From an uncultured Clostridia bacterium (GTDB taxonomy: Bacteria; Bacillota; Clostridia; Christensenellales; Aristaeellaceae): DNA of 44,923 nucleotides. The stretch spans positions 1-44,923 of the forward strand of contig CAKTXZ010000022.1 of the NCBI GenBank assembly GCA_934632155.1. The letters run 5' to 3'. A program made the position numbers and the translations under genes. Below are positions 32,217 to 43,500 of the stretch, piece after piece. Under the pieces are notes generated by a model, which was not told the DNA's origin, searched no databases, and saw only the letters and a list, made by a program, of their open reading frames with translations. Within the stretch, counting starts at the first letter, position 1; each line of letters opens with the position of its first letter.

Positions 32217-33725
32217 CTATCGGTTCTGCGTGCCGACATAAATCACCGCCTCGCGCGCCTTACAGGTATCGCGGCTCACCAGCGTCTCCTCCGTCATAAC
32301 GCCGTTTCCCCAGCGCTGCAGGTACGTTTCGTTGATATAGCCGCCGCGCGCCTTGCGCGCTTCGTATTCCTCATCCTTATAGATGACGTACTGCTGATTT
32401 GTGTCCTTTATGGTGGTGACGGTAAGCGGTGCGGGGATCGTTTCCACCGTGATCGTGCGCAGCTTATAAGATACGCCGTCACCCAGCGAAGGACCGTAGA
32501 TGCACACGACGCACTGGTAATTGTTCTTGCCGATTTGCTCCACCTTCGCGGTGATATAAATTTTTCCGTCCGCGTTATTCTTGAAAGCAAAATCAATCTT
32601 CCGGTCGCGGGAATAGTAAACCGTCGCATCCTGCCCGAAGGTGGTATAGCTGACGGCGTCCGCATGCGGCGTGCGCTTGGTAATCTGCATGCCGGACGTC
32701 AGCGCCGCCAGATACACCGTCGTGCTGGCCTGACACACGCCGCCGCCGGTGTTCCATTCCTCCATGCCGTTGGCATATTCAATGGCGTACTGATAGCCCC
32801 GGCTATAGCTGCGCTCTCCCACCAGCGTGTTAAAGCTCACGCTTTCCCCCGCCTCCAAGGTCAGCCCGTTATAGTTGGAAAGCGCCAGCCGGATATTATC
32901 CGTGCGCGCTGCCGTGGACTGCTTGGAAACCGGCGTAACGCCCTTGCCGCGCAGCGCGACCGTTTTTCGAACGTCCGCCTCCGTCACGGTGGGATACAGC
33001 GTTTCGGGCGTCATTTCCAGCGCGCCGGAGCTTCCGCTTGCCGCCATTTCAAGAACAGTCGCCTTCGCGGCCGCCACGTCCAACGCCATGCCGGTGCTTT
33101 CCTGCTGAATGATGAAAGGATCGTCGGCATTCGGGTCAAAATAAACCAGATGCGCATCCGTTGCGGGATAGGAAATATTCTGCCCGATGACCGAGAGAAT
33201 CTCATCCAGCTTTTCGCCGGAAATATCGCTCTGCGTGGTAAAAACAGAATAGGGCTTCAGCCTCAGGCTGTCGATATCGTCTTTTTTATCGCGCAGCGAG
33301 CCGGTATGCCCCAATTGAAAGGCGGTCTCCAGCTGCTTATAAACCGCCGCAATATCCGTCTGAGCGCCCAGCATGGCATAATTCAGCGTGGTAAACACAT
33401 GGCCGCGATAGGTCAGCTGCAGGCTCCAGCTATTTTGCCGGGCGTTGACATTAGCCAGCACGGCGTCGATGGCCTGCTGCGGCGTCATTCCGCCCAGATG
33501 AATGCCGTCGACATAGACGTTATCAAGGTACACGCCCTGAACGCTTTCAACCTCGCGCTGCAGCGCATTCTGGCGGATAACCGACGAAATCACCAGCGCC
33601 GCAATCGCCGCCAGCAGAACCATGACGACCGCCAGCAGCATTTTCGCGCCGCGTCGGGGGCGGCGTTTTCCTCCATGCGGCTGCGGCGCTGGCTCCGGCG
33701 GCGGACGATAGCCCTGATAGTACAT
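32217..33725 (-). CDS. VanW/YoaR-family membrane-anchored cell-wall protein
   Basis: This 502-residue protein has a short, positively charged Pro-rich cytoplasmic start, a membrane anchor (about residues 29-48, MLLAVVMVLLAAIAALVIS), then a putative peptidoglycan-binding region (PG_binding_4-like, VDGIHLGGMTPQQAIDAV) and a VanW domain (VSFNTLVGERSYSRGYQYA, then NTGGGVCQASTTVYLAAL). VanW domains occur in vancomycin-resistance gene clusters but also in many cell-wall proteins of spore-formers, and here there are no van genes. AAAGGA precedes ATG 33725. It follows ftsH by about 100 bp and appears separate from that operon. Confidence 0.87.
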   Translation of the reverse strand: MYYQGYRPPPEPAPQPHGGKRRPRRGAKMLLAVVMVLLAAIAALVISSVIRQNALQREVESVQGVYLDNVYVDGIHLGGMTPQQAIDAVLANVNARQNSWSLQLTYRGHVFTTLNYAMLGAQTDIAAVYKQLETAFQLGHTGSLRDKKDDIDSLRLKPYSVFTTQSDISGEKLDEILSVIGQNISYPATDAHLVYFDPNADDPFIIQQESTGMALDVAAAKATVLEMAASGSSGALEMTPETLYPTVTEADVRKTVALRGKGVTPVSKQSTAARTDNIRLALSNYNGLTLEAGESVSFNTLVGERSYSRGYQYAIEYANGMEEWNTGGGVCQASTTVYLAALTSGMQITKRTPHADAVSYTTFGQDATVYYSRDRKIDFAFKNNADGKIYITAKVEQIGKNNYQCVVCIYGPSLGDGVSYKLRTITVETIPAPLTVTTIKDTNQQYVIYKDEEYEARKARGGYINETYLQRWGNGVMTEETLVSRDTCKAREAVIYVGTQNR

Positions 33726-33775
33726 AACGATACTTCCTTTATTCCTTCATTCCCACACAGCCTTGAAAAAGGCAA

Positions 33776-33826
33776 GAAAGGCACAGGCCGCGCCCGAGCA
33801 TTACCTGCCCGGCGCAGCCTGCGCGC
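33776..33826 (-). terminator. Possible terminator after ftsH
   Basis: On the minus strand, an interrupted stem with AGGC-GCGCC and GGCGC-GCCT arms is followed by a CTTTCTTGCCTTTTT tail. Mismatches make this tentative. Confidence 0.5.
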
Positions 33827-35722
<1,896 letters not shown>

Positions 35723-35776
35723 ATTCTCGTCCTCCTAAAGGCTGACGGCGCTTTCTGAGCCGATAGCCTGTTGATG

Positions 35777-35806
35777 ATTATACCACGAAAAGTCGTACAA
35801 TGGCAA
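35777..35806 (-). promoter_or_regulatory. Promoter of ftsH
   Basis: On the minus strand TTGCCA (35801-35806), an 18-bp spacer, TATAAT (35777-35782), between hpt and ftsH. Confidence 0.7.
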
Positions 35807-35818
35807 TCGTCTTGTTCG

Positions 35819-36376
35819 TTATTTCGTGTAAATTTTCGGATCCAGCACGCCGATATCGGGCAGATTGCGATATTTTTCGTCATAGTCCAGCCCGTAGCCG
35901 ACCACGAAAGCGTCCGGAATGTTAAAGCAGGAATACTGCACCTCCAGCGGCGCCTTGCGGCGCGCGGGCTTATCCAGCAGCGTCACGATCGAAATGGACG
36001 CGGCGTTGCGGCGCTCCAGCACGCCCTTGAGATAGGAAAGCGTCAGGCCGGTATCGACAATATCCTCAACCACCAGCACATCCTTGCCGCCCACGTCGCG
36101 ATCCAGATCCTTCAGAATCCGCACCACGCCGGAGGATTTCGTGCTGCTGCCGTAGCTGGAAATCGCCATGAATTCTGTGGTAACGGGCAAGTCAATTTCA
36201 CGCAGCAGGTCGGCATAAAACATCACCGCGCCCTTGAGGATGCAGATCATGACCGGCTCCTTGCCCCGAAAATCGCGCGTCAGCCGCGCGCCCATTTCCT
36301 TCACAGCCTGCGCGATCTGCTCCCGCGTCAAAAGCACCCGTTCCAAATCCTGATACAGCTTAGCGTTCGTATCCAT
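35819..36376 (-). CDS. hpt: Hypoxanthine phosphoribosyltransferase
   Basis: This 185-residue type I phosphoribosyltransferase converts hypoxanthine or guanine plus PRPP to IMP or GMP. Motifs are ICILKGAVMFYADLLREI, the PRPP loop VLVVEDIVDTGLTLSYL (about residues 100-116) and, near the C-terminus, DAFVVGYGLDYDEKYRNLPDIG, all typical of Hpt. It lies 23 bp after tilS with GGAGAAA before its ATG, so they are cotranscribed. Confidence 0.96.
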   Translation of the reverse strand: MDTNAKLYQDLERVLLTREQIAQAVKEMGARLTRDFRGKEPVMICILKGAVMFYADLLREIDLPVTTEFMAISSYGSSTKSSGVVRILKDLDRDVGGKDVLVVEDIVDTGLTLSYLKGVLERRNAASISIVTLLDKPARRKAPLEVQYSCFNIPDAFVVGYGLDYDEKYRNLPDIGVLDPKIYTK

Positions 36377-36399
36377 GCTTCATTTTCTCCTTCAAAAAA

Positions 36400-37710
36400 T
36401 CATTTCATTCCCAGCCACGGGTCGGGCAAAGCGCCGTGATAGACCAGCATGACCGCCTCCTCGCCCGCCCGCACGCGCGCCTCCTCGCCCGGGCCGACGC
36501 CAACGGCCCATATTACGCGATCGCCGCGGCACAAAAGCGGGATATAATCACGGAACGGTCTGTCAATCTTCTTATCGACAAAATAGTCCTGCAGCGTTTT
36601 TTCCCCGGGCGCGCCCAAGGGACGGATCCTGTCCCCCGGCCTGCGAAAGCGCAGGGTGCAGCCCACGGCCAGCGCCTTAGGCACAGCCTGCCGCCAAACG
36701 CCGTCGCCGCGATCATTTCCCGCCGCGCTCAGCGTCACCCTCCCCATCACGCCGGGCTCTGCGACCGGCGGCAGAAAATGCAGGCGTTTCTCGGTCGTCA
36801 GGCTTCGCCAGCCGCCCGGCAGGTTCACCGTCTCCCCGCGTTGCGCCGCCAGCAGCGCTGCCGTTTTATCATAATCCAGCGCAACGGGCGAAGCAAGGCG
36901 AAGCGCCCGCCTTTGCAGCGAAAGCGGGAGGGCCCGCAGCGGCTCGCGAAGGATGAACCGGCACGGCGCGGCGAGCGACGCCCTCGCCCGCACAAAATCC
37001 GCCGCCATGGCGTTCAGATCGGCGTCCTCCTGCCGCAAAAGCTCCGCCGCGCGGCCGATAGCCTCCTCGCACGCCGGCGCGCGCAATCGCATCGCCGGCA
37101 GCACCCTGTGCCGCACATAGTTGCGAAGGTACTTCTCCTGCGCGTTGCTCGTATCCTCGCGCCACAAAACGCCCTCCGCGCGCAGAAACGCCCGGAGCAT
37201 ATCCGGCGAAACCGTCAGAAACGGCCGCCAGAGGCGCATGCCGTCCGCTTCGCGCGATGAAACCTCCGCCATGGCCCCAAGGCCCGTCGCGCCGCTTCCG
37301 CGCATCAAATGCAAAAGCACCGTCTCGGCCTGATCCCGCGCATGATGCGCCAGCGCCAGCGCGTCGGCCGACACATCGCGATAGACCTGCGCCAGCGCCG
37401 CATACCGCGCGATTCGGGCGGCGTTTTCGCCGCTTCCGGAAACCGTAACCCGGCATACGCGGCAGAAAAGCCCCAGCCGCGCCGCTTCAGCCTCCACCAG
37501 CGCGGCGTCCTGCCCTGCGTCGGGGCGCAGTCCGTGGTCGACATGAACGACAAACAGCGCAGGCCCCTCCGCCGCCGACAGAAGAGCCAGCACATGCAGC
37601 AGGGCCATGGAATCCGCCCCGCCGGACACCGCCGCCAGCAGCCGCCGCGGCCTTCCGGCGCGCAGCCATGATTCCCGCGCGCGCCGGAGCAAAAGCACTC
37701 TTGCGTTCAT
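36400..37710 (-). CDS. tilS: tRNA(Ile)-lysidine synthetase TilS
   Basis: This 436-residue enzyme modifies C34 of tRNA-Ile(CAU) to lysidine with ATP, so that AUA is read as Ile. The PP-loop SGGADS is at residues 29-34, followed by HVDHGLRPDAGQDA and LALAHHARDQAETVLLHLMRGSG. TilS central and C-terminal domains follow (LRFRRPGDRIRPLG, KTLQDYFVDKKIDRPFRDYIPLL). The start at 37710 is chosen by homology. No Shine-Dalgarno is seen, and the promoter places initiation only a few bases before the ATG, so the mRNA may be nearly leaderless. Confidence 0.93.
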   Translation of the reverse strand: MNARVLLLRRARESWLRAGRPRRLLAAVSGGADSMALLHVLALLSAAEGPALFVVHVDHGLRPDAGQDAALVEAEAARLGLFCRVCRVTVSGSGENAARIARYAALAQVYRDVSADALALAHHARDQAETVLLHLMRGSGATGLGAMAEVSSREADGMRLWRPFLTVSPDMLRAFLRAEGVLWREDTSNAQEKYLRNYVRHRVLPAMRLRAPACEEAIGRAAELLRQEDADLNAMAADFVRARASLAAPCRFILREPLRALPLSLQRRALRLASPVALDYDKTAALLAAQRGETVNLPGGWRSLTTEKRLHFLPPVAEPGVMGRVTLSAAGNDRGDGVWRQAVPKALAVGCTLRFRRPGDRIRPLGAPGEKTLQDYFVDKKIDRPFRDYIPLLCRGDRVIWAVGVGPGEEARVRAGEEAVMLVYHGALPDPWLGMK

Positions 37711-37719
37711 ACGCTTGCT

Positions 37720-37748
37720 ATTGTAAACCGCAACACGCCGAAACGCAA
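37720..37748 (-). promoter_or_regulatory. Promoter of tilS-hpt
   Basis: On the minus strand TTGCGT (37743-37748), a 17-bp spacer, TACAAT (37720-37725). Initiation about 7 nt downstream falls within about 3 nt of the tilS ATG. Confidence 0.6.
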
Positions 37749-37820
37749 GGGGTTCCGGCGTTTTTTCATACTTTTGTACCATTTTATGTCTTGCTCCGCC
37801 ATCCTCCCGCCACAGACAAC

Positions 37821-37848
37821 ACAGGAAACGGCCGCCGGACATATGATG
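37821..37848 (+). promoter_or_regulatory. Possible sporulation (sigma-K-like) promoter of dpaA
   Basis: CATATGATG (37840-37848) is one mismatch from the sigma-K -10 pattern CATANNNTA, with AC 17 bp upstream (37821-37822). No sigma-A pair is visible before dpaA. In Bacillus, dipicolinate synthase is mother-cell sigma-K controlled. Confidence 0.35.
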
Positions 37849-37878
37849 CAGTATCGCCAATCATGAGGAGGGTTCAAC

Positions 37879-38619
37879 ATGCGGATTTTTCTGGGGGGCG
37901 CAGGCGAGCGCGAGCGCTGCTTTTCCCGTTTGGCGCAGTCGCGCGGCCACACAATCGTAACGGAGCAGCCCTTTGACGCTGCCGTGCTGGCGCTGCCCGT
38001 TTCGCAGCTTCCGCCGCAGGCGTCGGCATGGCCGGAGGGCGTGCGCGTGGTATGCGGCCGGATGGACGGCGAATCGGCGGCGCTTGCGCAGGAACGGCGG
38101 TTTTGTCTGCTGCCCGTGCTGTCGGACGCGGCCTATACGCAGGAAAACGCCCTGCTGACGGCGGAGGGGGCGCTTTACGCCGCCATGGGCGCGCAAAAGC
38201 GCGCGATTGCCGGCAGCAATTGTCTGGTCATCGGCTACGGCCGCATCGGCACGGCGCTCACGGGCATGCTGCGCGCGCTGGGCGCGCATGTTACGGTTGC
38301 CGCGCGCAGGGCGGAAAGCCGCGCTGCGGCGGGCGGCGAAACCGTCGATATGCAGGGGCTTGCCGACGCGCTGCCCCGCGCGGACGTCGTTTTCAATACC
38401 GTCCCCGCGCAATTGCTGAACGAAACCCTGCTCAGACGCGCGCGAAAGGACGCGCTGCTGATCGAGCTGGCCAGCCCGCCCTACGGCATGGATCTGGACG
38501 CGGCCAAGGCGCTGGGGCTGCGGTGTCTGCTGGAAAGCGGCGTGCCCGGACGCTATTGCCCCGAATCCGCCGCGCAGGCCCTGCTGAATTATGTAGAAAG
38601 AAGGTGCGGGCATGTCTAA
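37879..38619 (+). CDS. dpaA: Dipicolinate synthase subunit A
   Basis: Together with DpaB this enzyme makes dipicolinic acid in the mother cell for the spore core. The 246-residue protein has the NAD(P)-binding motif VIGYGRIGTALTGMLRALGAHV and NTVPAQLLNETLL, then LASPPYGMDLDAAKALGLRCLLESGVPGRYCPESAAQ, which match SpoVFA. Bacillus DpaA is about 297 residues; the shortfall is in the N-terminal domain, which is reduced and diverged. GAGGAGGG lies before ATG 37879. Its end overlaps dpaB by 8 bp. Confidence 0.9.
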   Translation: MRIFLGGAGERERCFSRLAQSRGHTIVTEQPFDAAVLALPVSQLPPQASAWPEGVRVVCGRMDGESAALAQERRFCLLPVLSDAAYTQENALLTAEGALYAAMGAQKRAIAGSNCLVIGYGRIGTALTGMLRALGAHVTVAARRAESRAAAGGETVDMQGLADALPRADVVFNTVPAQLLNETLLRRARKDALLIELASPPYGMDLDAAKALGLRCLLESGVPGRYCPESAAQALLNYVERRCGHV

Positions 38620-39208
38620 AACAAGAATCGGCTTTGCCCTGACGGGCTCGTTTTGCACATTCAAAAAAGTATTTTCGGTCATTTCGGCGCTTGCCGAGGC
38701 CGGTTACGACATAACGCCCATTCTGTCCTATGCCGTCAACCGCTACGACACGCGGTTTTTCCTTCGTTCGCAGGTTGCGGAAGCGCTTGAGGCCGCCTGC
38801 GGCAGGCCGCCGCTGGTTACCCTGCCGCAGGTTGAGCCCATCGGCCCGAAGAAGCTGCTGGACGCGTATATTATCGCGCCCATGACCGGCGCGTCGCTCG
38901 GCAAATTTGCCAACGGAATTTTTGATACGCCCGCGCTGCTGGGCGCGAAATCCCACTTGCGCAACGACCGTCCCGTGCTCATCGCGCCCTCCACCAACGA
39001 CGGCCTTGGCGCGGCGGCGCAAAATATCGGGAAGATTTTGGGCATGCGCAACGTTTATTTTGTGCCCTTCGGTCAGGACGACCCTATCGGCAAGCCGCGC
39101 TCGCTGGTCGCGGATTTTGATAAAATTCCCGAAGCGCTGGCAAGCGCGTTGGCCGGCGCGCAGATGCAGCCGATCCTGCTGGGGAGCTTGAAAAAGGAAG
39201 CCAAATGA
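38612..39208 (+). CDS. dpaB: Dipicolinate synthase subunit B
   Basis: This 198-residue flavoprotein-like subunit (SpoVFB) of dipicolinate synthase has the characteristic start KTRIGFALTGSFCTF, then PIGPKKLLDAYIIAPMTGASLGKFANGIFDTP and RPVLIAPSTNDGLGAAAQNIGKI. It overlaps dpaA by 8 bp with AAAGAAGG as ribosome binding site, so the two subunits are coupled. It is strong evidence that the organism forms endospores. Confidence 0.95.
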   Translation: MSKTRIGFALTGSFCTFKKVFSVISALAEAGYDITPILSYAVNRYDTRFFLRSQVAEALEAACGRPPLVTLPQVEPIGPKKLLDAYIIAPMTGASLGKFANGIFDTPALLGAKSHLRNDRPVLIAPSTNDGLGAAAQNIGKILGMRNVYFVPFGQDDPIGKPRSLVADFDKIPEALASALAGAQMQPILLGSLKKEAK

Positions 39209-39216
39209 GCTATACT
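39188..39216 (+). promoter_or_regulatory. Promoter of the secreted RsiV-like gene
   Basis: TTGAAA (39188-39193, inside the dpaB 3' end), a 17-bp spacer, TATACT (39211-39216). Confidence 0.65.
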
Positions 39217-39235
39217 ATACGAATGGAGGGATCCT

Positions 39236-40477
39236 ATGAAACACCGATTCGCTTTTCTCGCCGCGGCGCTTTTGCTTTTGTCGCTGTGCGCGCCAAACGC
39301 GCCCGCGGAGGATACTTCGGCGCTGCGCGTCGCATGGGTAAGCCTGACCGGCCCTGCGGACAGCCTGATTACCTATCCCACTTTGGAAGCGGAAAGCGAC
39401 GCTGACCGCCCGATCACGGAGAAAATCAACGCCGCCATCGTGAAAAAGGCGCGCATTGACGAATATACGCGCCTGATGGATACCATCCGTGCGGGAAGCA
39501 CGGGGCTGCGCCTTGAAGCAACGTACGCCCTTTCGGCTGACGCCGCCCCGGGCAAGGGCTTCATCAGCCTTGTCGTCAGCGCGTCGGGAAAGATGCTCTC
39601 CGGCCGCCCTTCACAGGTCTATTACCCCATGACGTTCGATCTGTCAACCGGCGAGGAGATCGGCTTTGACGCCCTGTTTTCCGATCCGGACGCAGCCAAA
39701 GCGTTCATCGAAGCGTATCTGGAGGATCAGGTTGCGCCTACCCTTTCCACTTATTTGGAAAACAGCGTGCTTTTCCCCGTTCCCTATGACTGCTTCGCGC
39801 TTTCCGGCCGCGGGCACATCACCTTTTACTATCCCCACGATCAGCTTTCCTTCCTCAGCGGCAGCGCGGGCGCGGTTTCGCTGCGCTACAGCGAGCTGTG
39901 GGAGCATGGGCTGGATACCTCGCCGGACGGCGTGCCCCTTCGCTTTGTCGAAACGGAAGCCGGCGCGCAGCCGCTTCTTTCCTCCGCGCGCGGCGCCGTC
40001 CAAGCCGGGGGCGATATTGCCGCCCGCTGCTGCGCCGGGCTTTTTCCGGGGCTGGAGGGCATAGCGCCCGTCTTGGGAACGCTTTTGAGCGATCTGGACG
40101 GCGCGAACGCCATCACGCTGGATTCGGAATATTTTCCGGGCGGCGCAAGCGTTGAAACCGAAAACCCGCTGCTGCGCGGAACGCTGCTGCTGACCGACGA
40201 AAACGAAGCGCTGCTGACCGGCCTGCTCTCCTCGCGCGTGGACGCGCCCGGCGTTATAACAGGAAAAACCACCCTGACGGAGGCCAAGGCGGCGTTGGGC
40301 GAGCCCGTCGCTGAAATCGCCATAGACGAGGAAACCGCCGAAAGCTGCCGCGTCTGCCCCGGCGTCGCCGCCGTATACCGCTTTGAGCAGGAAAACGCCG
40401 AGGCCGCCTATACGCTCTACGCCGATCGGGACGGCGTCGTTCAGTTCATTCAGCTGGAACGGCATTCCCGCCAATAA
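39236..40477 (+). CDS. Secreted protein with DUF3298/RsiV-like domain
   Basis: This 413-residue exported protein has a signal peptide (about 1-24, ending APAED). The middle part resembles the DUF4163/DUF3298 pair found in RsiV and related proteins: YPTLEAESDADRPITEKIN, then VYYPMTFDLSTGEEIGFDALF and GRGHITFYYPHDQL. RsiV in Bacillus binds lysozyme and controls SigV, but here there is no membrane-spanning anti-sigma segment and no adjacent sigma gene, so only the fold is inferred. GGAGGG precedes ATG 39236. It lies 24 bp before spoIIIE. Confidence 0.7.
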   Translation: MKHRFAFLAAALLLLSLCAPNAPAEDTSALRVAWVSLTGPADSLITYPTLEAESDADRPITEKINAAIVKKARIDEYTRLMDTIRAGSTGLRLEATYALSADAAPGKGFISLVVSASGKMLSGRPSQVYYPMTFDLSTGEEIGFDALFSDPDAAKAFIEAYLEDQVAPTLSTYLENSVLFPVPYDCFALSGRGHITFYYPHDQLSFLSGSAGAVSLRYSELWEHGLDTSPDGVPLRFVETEAGAQPLLSSARGAVQAGGDIAARCCAGLFPGLEGIAPVLGTLLSDLDGANAITLDSEYFPGGASVETENPLLRGTLLLTDENEALLTGLLSSRVDAPGVITGKTTLTEAKAALGEPVAEIAIDEETAESCRVCPGVAAVYRFEQENAEAAYTLYADRDGVVQFIQLERHSRQ

Positions 40478-40501
40478 GCGATTCTCAGAAAGAAGGCCAC
40501 T

Positions 40502-43500
40502 ATGAGCGCAGCAACCGCAAGGAAGAAAAACCAGCCCGCCCTCGCCACCTCCGGCCGGGGCGCGGCTTTTTGCGTTACCTTCGGCATCGTATCCATCACG
40601 CTGGGCGCAGCATGGCTGCTCTCTTTGCTCTTTGACCGTGAAAGCTATGTGCTGCGTGAGCTTTGCCGCGCGCTGATGGGGCTCGCCGGGCCGCTTTGCT
40701 GGGGGCTGCCGTTTCTATTCATCTGGGGCGGCGTAAAGCTGCTGGTTTCCACGCGGCATGCCGTGGGCGCGCGAAATTTTCTGATTGTGGGCGCGCTTTA
40801 TTGGCTGGCGCTGGCGTTTTGCGCGCTTTTGACCCGCGTATCCACCTCCAGCGGCCTGCAATCCTATATGGAATACGTAGGAAGACAAAGCTATCAGAGC
40901 ATGCTTTCCGGCTACGACGGCATGGGCGCGTACCTGCATCAGGCTTACGCCCTGCGCAGCATGGGCGGCGGCATGATCGGCATGCTGCTGGCCTTTCCGG
41001 TTTGGAAGGGGCTGGGGCTGATCGGCGGCTGCCTGCTGATCGCGGCGGCGATGATCGTGCTGCTGTTCCTGCTGCTGCGCCTGAACCCGGGCGATCTGTT
41101 CCGCACCGTATCGGATAAAAGCGAAGCGCGCCGCGCCGCGCAGGAGCGGAAGCGCCGTGAGCGCGAACAGACAAAGAAGGCGAAGGAGGAAGCCGAGGCG
41201 GGCGTTTTTTCCGCCGATGCGCCGCCCCTTCAGGCCTTCCCGATGGAGCCCGTGCGCCCCGCGCAGACCGTCGCGCGCGAGGAAACGATTTGCGACGCGC
41301 CGGAGTATTATCAGCCTGCGCCGCTGTATGACACGCAGCCCGCGCCCGTTTCCCCGCCGCCGCAGGAGGAAGCGTTCTATCCCGTCCGGCCCGACCTGTA
41401 CGACGAGCGTTTTCCACTGCATGACGCGCCTGTTCCCGCGATGGATCAGCCCGCGCCCGTTTCCCCGCCGCAGGAGGAAGTTGCAGCCCGCCCGGCTGAC
41501 GTCCCCGCTTCCCCCGATGCGCCCGCTCCCACGGCGCAGGCGACTGAAGAGGACGAGTATTTTTCGCAGCCAAGGCAGCCTGCGTCCATTCCACAGCCGC
41601 CCACCGCCATGCCTCGCGATACGCGCCGCGCCACAGCCTCCCCCGCGCCCAAGCCCCCGGAAACGCGCCCTGCGGAAACCGTCCTTGACGACGCCCCGCC
41701 GTGGGACGAGCCGGAAACGCCCGTTCGTTTGCCGTCCGAGCAGCCGGGCGTTCGCCCTAAAGCGGCCAAGGACAAGCCCGTCGTGCGCGAATACGCCGCG
41801 CCCGTCCCCGCGCCTAAGCCGCAGGGCGATTGGGCCAGTCAGGTGCGCCAGCGCGAGGCCGAGCTCGCCATGCCCGAGCATACGACCGCCAAGGGCGATC
41901 CCAAGCCCGTCTACACCGACCCCGTCATGCCCATCACGGGCGAACGTATCGCCATCGTCCCCAAGGCCGCGCCGGCGCAAAGCGCGCAGACCAAGCTGGA
42001 CGGCACAACGCCGCCCACGATTCATCAATCCAAAATGCCGCTTTCCGCGCCCTACACCCCCCCGCCCATTCGCCTGCTGAAGGAGATGCGCCATGTGCCC
42101 CAGCAGGACGCCGCGCAGGAGGATGAGCGCAAGGCGCAGATTATCGAGGGCACGCTGCGCAGCTTCGGCGTAGAATCCGAGGTCAAGCAGATCATGCACG
42201 GCCCGGCCATTACGCGCTTCGCCATTCAGATTGCGCCGGGCGTAAAGGTCAGCCGTGTCGCTAACACCGCCGACAATCTGGCGCTGGAGCTCAAGAGCAA
42301 GCACGTCCGTGTGGAAGCGCCGATTCAGGGCACCAATTATATCGGCATCGAGGTGCCCAACGCGCTCATCAGCCCCGTTTCGCTGCGCGAGGTGCTCGAT
42401 AGCCCGGAAATGCGCGCCAACCCTTCGCCGCTCGTCGTCGCGCTGGGCAAGGATATCGCCGGCGCGCCGATTCTGTGCGACCTGAGCAAAATGCCGCATC
42501 TGCTCATAGCCGGCGCGACCGGCAGCGGCAAATCCGTCTGCATCAATTCCATTGTGTGCAGCCTTCTCTACCGCACCTCGCCCGAGCAGGTGCGCCTGAT
42601 TATGATCGACCCCAAGCAGGTCGAGCTCAGCGTTTACAACAATATCCCCCACCTGCTCGTTCCCGTCGTCAGCGATCCGCGCAAGGCCTCCGGCGCGCTG
42701 GCATGGGTTGTGCAGGAAATGCTGGAGCGCTACGGCAAGTTCAGCGCCCAGAACGTGCGCAATCTGTCCGGCTATAACAAGGTCAATCAGGGAACCGATA
42801 AGGTGCTGCCCAACATCGTCGTCGTCATCGACGAAATGGCCGACCTGATGGAGGTTTGCCGTAAGGACGTGGAGGAATCCATTCGCCGTCTCGCCGCGCT
42901 GGCGCGCGCCGCGGGCATTTACATGGTGCTTGCCACGCAGCGCCCCTCCGTCGACGTCATCACGGGCGTAATCAAAAACAACATTCCCAGCCGCATCGCC
43001 TTCGCCGTCTCCTCCGGCACGGACAGCCGCACCATCATCGATATTAACGGCGCGGAAAAGCTGATGGGCAAGGGCGATATGCTCTATAAGCCCGCCGGAA
43101 CGTCGCCGCTTCGCGTGCAGGGCTGTCTGGTCACGGACGACGAGGTCAACGCCATCACGGAATTCATCGCCAGCCGTTATCAAACCGATTACGATCCCAA
43201 TATCATCGAGCATCTGGACAGCGCCGGCAAGGAGCAGAACGCGCCGGACGAAATCGGCGGCGAGGACGAGCCGGACGCCGCGCACGACGGCATCGACGAC
43301 CTGCTGCGCGAGGCCATCGAAATGGCCATTGAGGACGGTCAGGCCTCCACCAGCATGCTTCAGCGGCGGCTGCGGGTCGGCTACGCACGCGCGGGGCGGC
43401 TGATCGACGAAATGGAAAAGCGCGGAATCGTCAGCCAATCCGAGGGCTCCAAGCCCCGCAAAACGCTCATCACGCGGGAGCAGTATTACGATTTATTCCG

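Noticed and set aside
32217..33725. VanW-family gene as evidence of vancomycin resistance
   Set aside because: There are no vanR/S/H/A/X/Y-type genes nearby, and VanW-domain wall proteins are common in non-resistant spore-formers.
40715..43438. 907-residue minus-strand frame opposite spoIIIE/ftsK
   Set aside because: The plus strand encodes an unmistakable FtsK motor; the reverse frame is a GC-driven shadow.
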